Part shown: piece after piece, positions 22,891 through 26,452 of the stretch
How positions within the stretch are numbered: position 1 is the stretch's first letter
Layout: each line of letters begins with the position of its first letter
Source: JANOAR01 sp031411235
GTDB lineage: Bacteria > Verrucomicrobiota > Verrucomicrobiia > Verrucomicrobiales > Verrucomicrobiaceae
NCBI GenBank assembly: GCA_031411235.1
Contig: JANOAR010000029.1
Coordinates: 1 to 26,452 of the forward strand
Reading direction: 5' to 3'
DNA: 26,452 nt
Notes under the pieces: model-generated
The model's database searches: none
What the model saw: the letters and a program-made list of their open reading frames with translations, nothing else
What the model was told of the DNA's origin: nothing
Position numbers and translations under genes: made by a program

Positions 22891-24143
22891 CTCCTTCAAC
22901 AACCACCGCTCCTTGGGATGCGAAGCGCAAGCAAACCAAGGGCAGCATCATTCGCCGCGTGCTCACCTGGAGCTTGGGGCTCGGGCTGTTGGCACTGGTC
23001 GGCTCGGGACTGCGCACGCAGCCCATCGAGGTGGAGGTGGGCAAGGTAACGCAGGGGCCGCTGACCCTTCGCATTGTGGAGGAAGGGCGCACGCGCGTGC
23101 GCCATCGCTACCTCATCGCGGCTCCCCTAGCGGGGCAACTGCTGCGCGTGACTCTGAAGGTAGGCGATGCCGTGAAGGCCGACGACACGGTGCTGGCTCG
23201 GATCAATCCCATGCTGCCAACCTTGCTTGATCCACGCGGCAAGGCCCAGGCCGAAGCGCAAGTATTGGCGGCCAGCGCGGGCTTGCAACGCAGTGAGGAA
23301 GCCCTGGCAATGGCAGCGACAGCGGAGAAATTTGCCAAGCAAAGTTGGGATCGCATCATCGCCATGCAGGATCCACGGAGCATGTCCATCACGGATCGCG
23401 ATAACACCCAGCGCGAGGCGGAAATGAAGGTGCGCGAGGTGAAGGCCGCTGAGTTTGCCGTGAAGGTGGCAGCCTTTGAAGTGGAGCAAGCAAAGGCCGC
23501 GCTGCTGCCGTGGAATACGCCCGCAGGTGCGAGCCAAGTGAGCCCGCTGGAAATCAAGGCCCCCATCTCAGGCGTGGTTTTAAAGGTGCAGCAGGAGAGC
23601 GCCACCGTGGTGAGTCCTGGCGCGGCGATCATGGAGATCGGTGATCCCATGGACTTAGAGATCGAGGCGGAGATCCTCTCGCGCGATGCTGTGGCGATAC
23701 CGATAGGAGCCGAGGTCATCGTTGAACAATGGGGCGGAGCCGAGCCCCTCAAGGCACGCGTGCGGCGCGTGGAGCCTGCGGCATTCACCAAGATTTCAGC
23801 CCTCGGCGTCGAGGAGCAGCGCGTGCTGGTGCTCTGCGATCTGGTGGAGGCTCCCGCCAGTGCGCTGAAGTTACTCGGCGACCGCTACCGTGTGGAGGTG
23901 CGCATCGCGACGTGGCACCGCGACGAAGTGCTGCTGGTGCCCGCTGGGGCGCTCTTCCGCGAGGGCAGCGAGTGGAAAACGTATGTGATGAGCGATGGCA
24001 AAGCCAAGCAGGTGAAGCTCGAAATCGGGCGCACCGATGGCCGCACAGCAGAGGTGATCAAAGGCCTCGCCGTGGGCGATGAGGTGCTGCTTCACCCGCC
24101 TGATACGGTGAAGGATGGCGCAGCGGTGAAGCGCCGCGAGTAG
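22884..24143 (+). CDS. HlyD/RND-type periplasmic adaptor (membrane fusion) protein
   Basis: 419 residues. One N-terminal membrane anchor (about 25-42), then a lipoyl/barrel-sandwich half (PLTLRIVEEGRTRVRHRYLIAAPLAGQL..VGDAV), a helical hairpin (about 110-205, Ala/Glu/Lys-rich coiled coil), the second lipoyl half IKAPISGVVLKV, and a beta-barrel plus membrane-proximal part ending LAVGDEVLLHPPDTVKDG. Such proteins link an inner-membrane ABC or RND pump to an outer-membrane channel. No pump or TolC gene follows in this window; the next gene is on the opposite strand. Its partner is therefore encoded elsewhere. Association with the peptide exporter about 15 kb away cannot be claimed. Confidence 0.88.
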   Translation: MPTPSTTTAPWDAKRKQTKGSIIRRVLTWSLGLGLLALVGSGLRTQPIEVEVGKVTQGPLTLRIVEEGRTRVRHRYLIAAPLAGQLLRVTLKVGDAVKADDTVLARINPMLPTLLDPRGKAQAEAQVLAASAGLQRSEEALAMAATAEKFAKQSWDRIIAMQDPRSMSITDRDNTQREAEMKVREVKAAEFAVKVAAFEVEQAKAALLPWNTPAGASQVSPLEIKAPISGVVLKVQQESATVVSPGAAIMEIGDPMDLEIEAEILSRDAVAIPIGAEVIVEQWGGAEPLKARVRRVEPAAFTKISALGVEEQRVLVLCDLVEAPASALKLLGDRYRVEVRIATWHRDEVLLVPAGALFREGSEWKTYVMSDGKAKQVKLEIGRTDGRTAEVIKGLAVGDEVLLHPPDTVKDGAAVKRRE

Positions 24144-24170
24144 TGCGGCAGACGTTGCTGAGGCGGCGTA

Positions 24171-25580
24171 TCAGCCACGCGCCGCGCGTGTCTTCTCCAG
24201 CACTGCTACCGCCTCGCTCCACGCGACCTCATGCGGCATCCGCTTGCTCAGCGCGGCTAGGCCAGCGACGGCTCCTGCGGCTTCGCCCATCGCTGTGGCA
24301 TTACCTGTGACTCGATAGCTGGCGTGCGCGATGAAGTCACCGCTGATGCAGCGCCCAGCCATCATTAAGCCGTCGATGTCCTTGGCAATCAAGGCACGCA
24401 GTGGGATGTCGTAGGGCACCACTTTGATGCCTGCATTGTGAAAGGCGGCGGTCTTGTTGGCCTCGCTGCTGAGCGCATGAATATCGACCGCGAAAGTCGG
24501 CCTCACCACGGCATCATCGAAGCGTGCGCCCTTGGCCACGTCGTCCTTGGTCATCGTGTAGCGGCCTTCGATTCGGCGACCATCACGCACGCCGATTTGC
24601 TCGGCAGTGGCAGCGATTTGAATGCCTTCCCAGGGGCCACCGAGAGCGCGTAGGCCATTGACGATGCGATGCAGTTCGGCCCGCGCTCGCACAGTCGCAG
24701 CCGTCACCGCCGCCGCGTCGTAGGGCTTCACGCCATACTCGTGGTTCATCATCACCAGCAGCAGATCATCGCGCACCTGCCACAGTGTCGGTTTGCTGTA
24801 CGAGGGGAAAAAGCCCGCACGTTTGATCTCGGCGAGGAACGCATCTTTAGCGATGCCGTCGGCTTTGCTTGGATCGGATTTATGAATGCAATGGGCCAGC
24901 GCTGCCGCGTCCTTCACCACCAGCAGGGCGTTCAACGACATCGGTTGGCAGGGGCAATCCTTCGCCTCGCCGATCTCCCAGGCACAGCCTGCGAGTGCCC
25001 CTAGATCGCCATCGCCCGTGGTGTCGATGAACACGGGCGCACGCCATGCCTGCCGGCCTGATTTTGAATCGGTAACGATGGTGGTGAGCTTGCGCCCTTC
25101 GCGGTAGGCCGCAGCGACGCGGGTGTGAAGCTGAAACTGCACGCCTGCCTCCACACACATTTCCTCCAGCAGCAACTTCATGCCCTCGGGGTCGTAGCAG
25201 ATGCTCTTCATGCTGGTGCCACGCCTCATGCCAGCTTTTTCAAGGCGCTGCAGCAACTCCTTAGCAAAGCCTGGTTTGTCAAAGTCCAGCAAGTAGCCCA
25301 GCAGCCCCGCCGTCCACACACCGCCGAGGCAACCACGCCATTCAAAGAGCCGCACCTTCGCCCCGGCGCGTGCCGCTGTGATCGCCGCTGCCACGCCCGC
25401 TGGGCCAGCACCACAGACGATCACATCCACGTCATCAACGAGGGGCACATCGCGAGCGGGCTCGGTGTAGTGCTCGCCGTTAGCCGCTGGTTTATCGACA
25501 GCATGGGAGAGGTAAGGCACGGCAAAAGAGCCAGCCAGAGCGGTGCGAAAAAAAGCGCGGCGAGGAAGATCTGTGGGCAT
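24171..25580 (-). CDS. Tat-exported FAD-dependent oxidoreductase
   Basis: 469 residues. The N terminus LPRRAFFRTALAGSFAVPYL is a twin-arginine-type signal. After a linker, an FAD-binding dinucleotide fold is seen: VDVIVCGAGPAGVAAAITAARAG with GAGPAG at 57-62 and Glu80 closing the second strand. DTTGDGDLGALAGC and the C-terminal LMMAGRCISGDFIAHASYRVTGNATAMGEAAGA are typical of the FAD_oxidored family common in Verrucomicrobiota and Planctomycetota sugar-related gene clusters. The substrate is unknown, probably a carbohydrate-derived alcohol or a polymer end. The isomerase gene lies upstream on the same strand with a 29-base gap, so both probably share a transcript. A CT-rich leader precedes the ATG. 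Confidence 0.87.
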   Translation of the reverse strand: MPTDLPRRAFFRTALAGSFAVPYLSHAVDKPAANGEHYTEPARDVPLVDDVDVIVCGAGPAGVAAAITAARAGAKVRLFEWRGCLGGVWTAGLLGYLLDFDKPGFAKELLQRLEKAGMRRGTSMKSICYDPEGMKLLLEEMCVEAGVQFQLHTRVAAAYREGRKLTTIVTDSKSGRQAWRAPVFIDTTGDGDLGALAGCAWEIGEAKDCPCQPMSLNALLVVKDAAALAHCIHKSDPSKADGIAKDAFLAEIKRAGFFPSYSKPTLWQVRDDLLLVMMNHEYGVKPYDAAAVTAATVRARAELHRIVNGLRALGGPWEGIQIAATAEQIGVRDGRRIEGRYTMTKDDVAKGARFDDAVVRPTFAVDIHALSSEANKTAAFHNAGIKVVPYDIPLRALIAKDIDGLMMAGRCISGDFIAHASYRVTGNATAMGEAAGAVAGLAALSKRMPHEVAWSEAVAVLEKTRAARG

Positions 25581-25609
25581 AGTGGAGAGGGGGAAATCGT
25601 GGGCGTTGG

Positions 25610-26452
25610 TTACACGGCATTCTCACGCAGCCACTTCACGCTGCGTTCCAGTTCGCCCTTTTGGTAAGCGATCTCGGCTTCCTTTTTATCGGCACTCTCG
25701 GGAGCCTTGAAGCTCTCGATCGCTTTGCCCTTTTTTGCCAGAGCTAGGAAGCCAACGAAGGCCTGTGCGCTCGCCTTCGGATAGGGCTTCCAGAACTCGT
25801 CTTTCAAGAAGGGCACGGGCTTGGCGAAGCCAGAGATCGTCTCGATGTTCAATGGCACGCCGGGGGCGAGTTCAGCGAAGCGCTTGGCATAGGCTTTGAA
25901 GTCCACGCAGCCCTCGCCTATCGCCGTCCACTGCACCATCGCGCCCTCGGGCGTCTCCCACACCATGCTATCGCGCACGCTGCTACAATTCGTCAGTGGC
26001 CCCAGCACTTCGAGATGCGCGAGCGGATCTTCCAGCGCCCAGACGGCGTTGCCGGGGTCGATATTCGCGCCCACGTAGTCTTTGCCCGCAGCTTCGATCA
26101 GCATCTTTAGCTCATGACTTTGCATGTCGCCCGCATGGTTCTCGATGCTGATTTGCAGGCCCGCGTCCTGCACACGCGACTTGCTGGCTTTAAAGGTAGC
26201 GATCACTTCCTCGATGTGTTTTTCGATGCCGCCATCGGTCTTCCGATCATCGGCCCCGCCCAGCACGCAGCGAGCGACGGGCGAGCCTAGAGCCTTGGCA
26301 ATACGAATCGTCAGCGCCATGTGCTCGACGGGTGTGCCGTAGTCTGGCTTCCAAGATTTAGCGGTGGAGCAGATGGTCTTTGTGCCAACGTAAAACTTCA
26401 GCCCTGCGGCATCGGCTTTGGCTTTCAATCCAGCTAAGTAGGCTTCTTCAAA
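25610..26452 (-). CDS. Sugar phosphate isomerase/epimerase-like TIM-barrel protein (5' partial)
   Basis: The ORF stays open to the window edge, reading FEEAYLAG before the TTG at 26428, so the N terminus is missing. Xylose-isomerase-like/AP endonuclease 2-type TIM barrel: SPVARCVLGGADDRKTDGG, ISIENHAGDMQSHE with a metal-binding Glu, GANIDPGNAVWALEDP, and LNIETISG near the end. The C-terminal tail (KKGKAIESFKAPESADKKEAE) is charged and helical. It is followed after 29 bases by the Tat FAD oxidoreductase, a pairing seen often in this phylum; a joint role in handling sugar derivatives is inferred. About 281 residues are visible. Confidence 0.85.
   Translation of the reverse strand, partial: FEEAYLAGLKAKADAAGLKFYVGTKTICSTAKSWKPDYGTPVEHMALTIRIAKALGSPVARCVLGGADDRKTDGGIEKHIEEVIATFKASKSRVQDAGLQISIENHAGDMQSHELKMLIEAAGKDYVGANIDPGNAVWALEDPLAHLEVLGPLTNCSSVRDSMVWETPEGAMVQWTAIGEGCVDFKAYAKRFAELAPGVPLNIETISGFAKPVPFLKDEFWKPYPKASAQAFVGFLALAKKGKAIESFKAPESADKKEAEIAYQKGELERSVKWLRENAV

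Overview
The window looks like a chromosomal stretch of a Verrucomicrobiota bacterium, probably of the Verrucomicrobiaceae/Prosthecobacter type. This is inferred from gene content: an SHD1-domain esterase, a ceramidase-like lipoprotein-type hydrolase, a Tat-exported FAD oxidoreductase next to a sugar-phosphate isomerase/epimerase-like gene, a stand-alone prenyltransferase-fold protein and a four-helix-bundle (S23) element. It also fits the GC-rich composition and the near absence of Shine-Dalgarno sequences. No rRNA, tRNA, CRISPR or complete transposon was seen.

Layout. 1-3100: a prenyltransferase-fold toroid protein converges on a membrane-anchored alkaline-phosphatase-superfamily enzyme (LtaS/EptA/sulfatase type). 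3231-3393: a MITE-like inverted repeat. 3410-6243: a spermidine-synthase-like protein, an SsuD-like flavin monooxygenase and a solo RCK (TrkA) protein, all on the plus strand. 6257-9680 (minus strand): a radical SAM/SPASM maturase, a 72-residue peptide with a Trp/His/Asn-rich tail, and an ABC exporter. 9866-12286: a degenerate receiver-domain protein, trpF and a PhoR-like histidine kinase. 12310-14851 (minus): plsX and fabH, with a four-helix-bundle gene and its inverted repeats between them. 14956-17445: an SMP-30-like lactonase and a ceramidase-like secreted hydrolase. 17518-20091: dnaB and a HAD phosphatase-like protein. 20095-26452: a Gfo/Idh/MocA oxidoreductase, an SHD1-esterase, a Dabb protein, a periplasmic adaptor, a Tat FAD oxidoreductase and a TIM-barrel isomerase cut by the window edge.

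The standout is the 8.1-9.7 kb cassette, read as a ribosomally synthesised, post-translationally modified peptide (RiPP) pathway. The precursor ends in two tandem 8-residue units, WHNCHWYN and WHNHHWHD, followed by a His-rich tail. All four Trp sit in W-x-N or W-x-D triplets, the kind of motif crosslinked by three-residue cyclophane-forming radical SAM enzymes. The peptide gene has one of the two clear ribosome binding sites in the window and is followed by a strong intrinsic terminator before the exporter gene. The product would be a Trp-crosslinked, histidine-rich and probably metal-binding exported peptide. This is inference from sequence only.

Other points of interest: the S23 element lying inside the plsX-fabH pair with repeats related to the free-standing inverted repeat at 3231-3393; a 'sulfatase' with Thr at the nucleophile position; a receiver domain lacking its phosphoacceptor; and pyrimidine-rich leaders in place of Shine-Dalgarno sequences in front of most genes.
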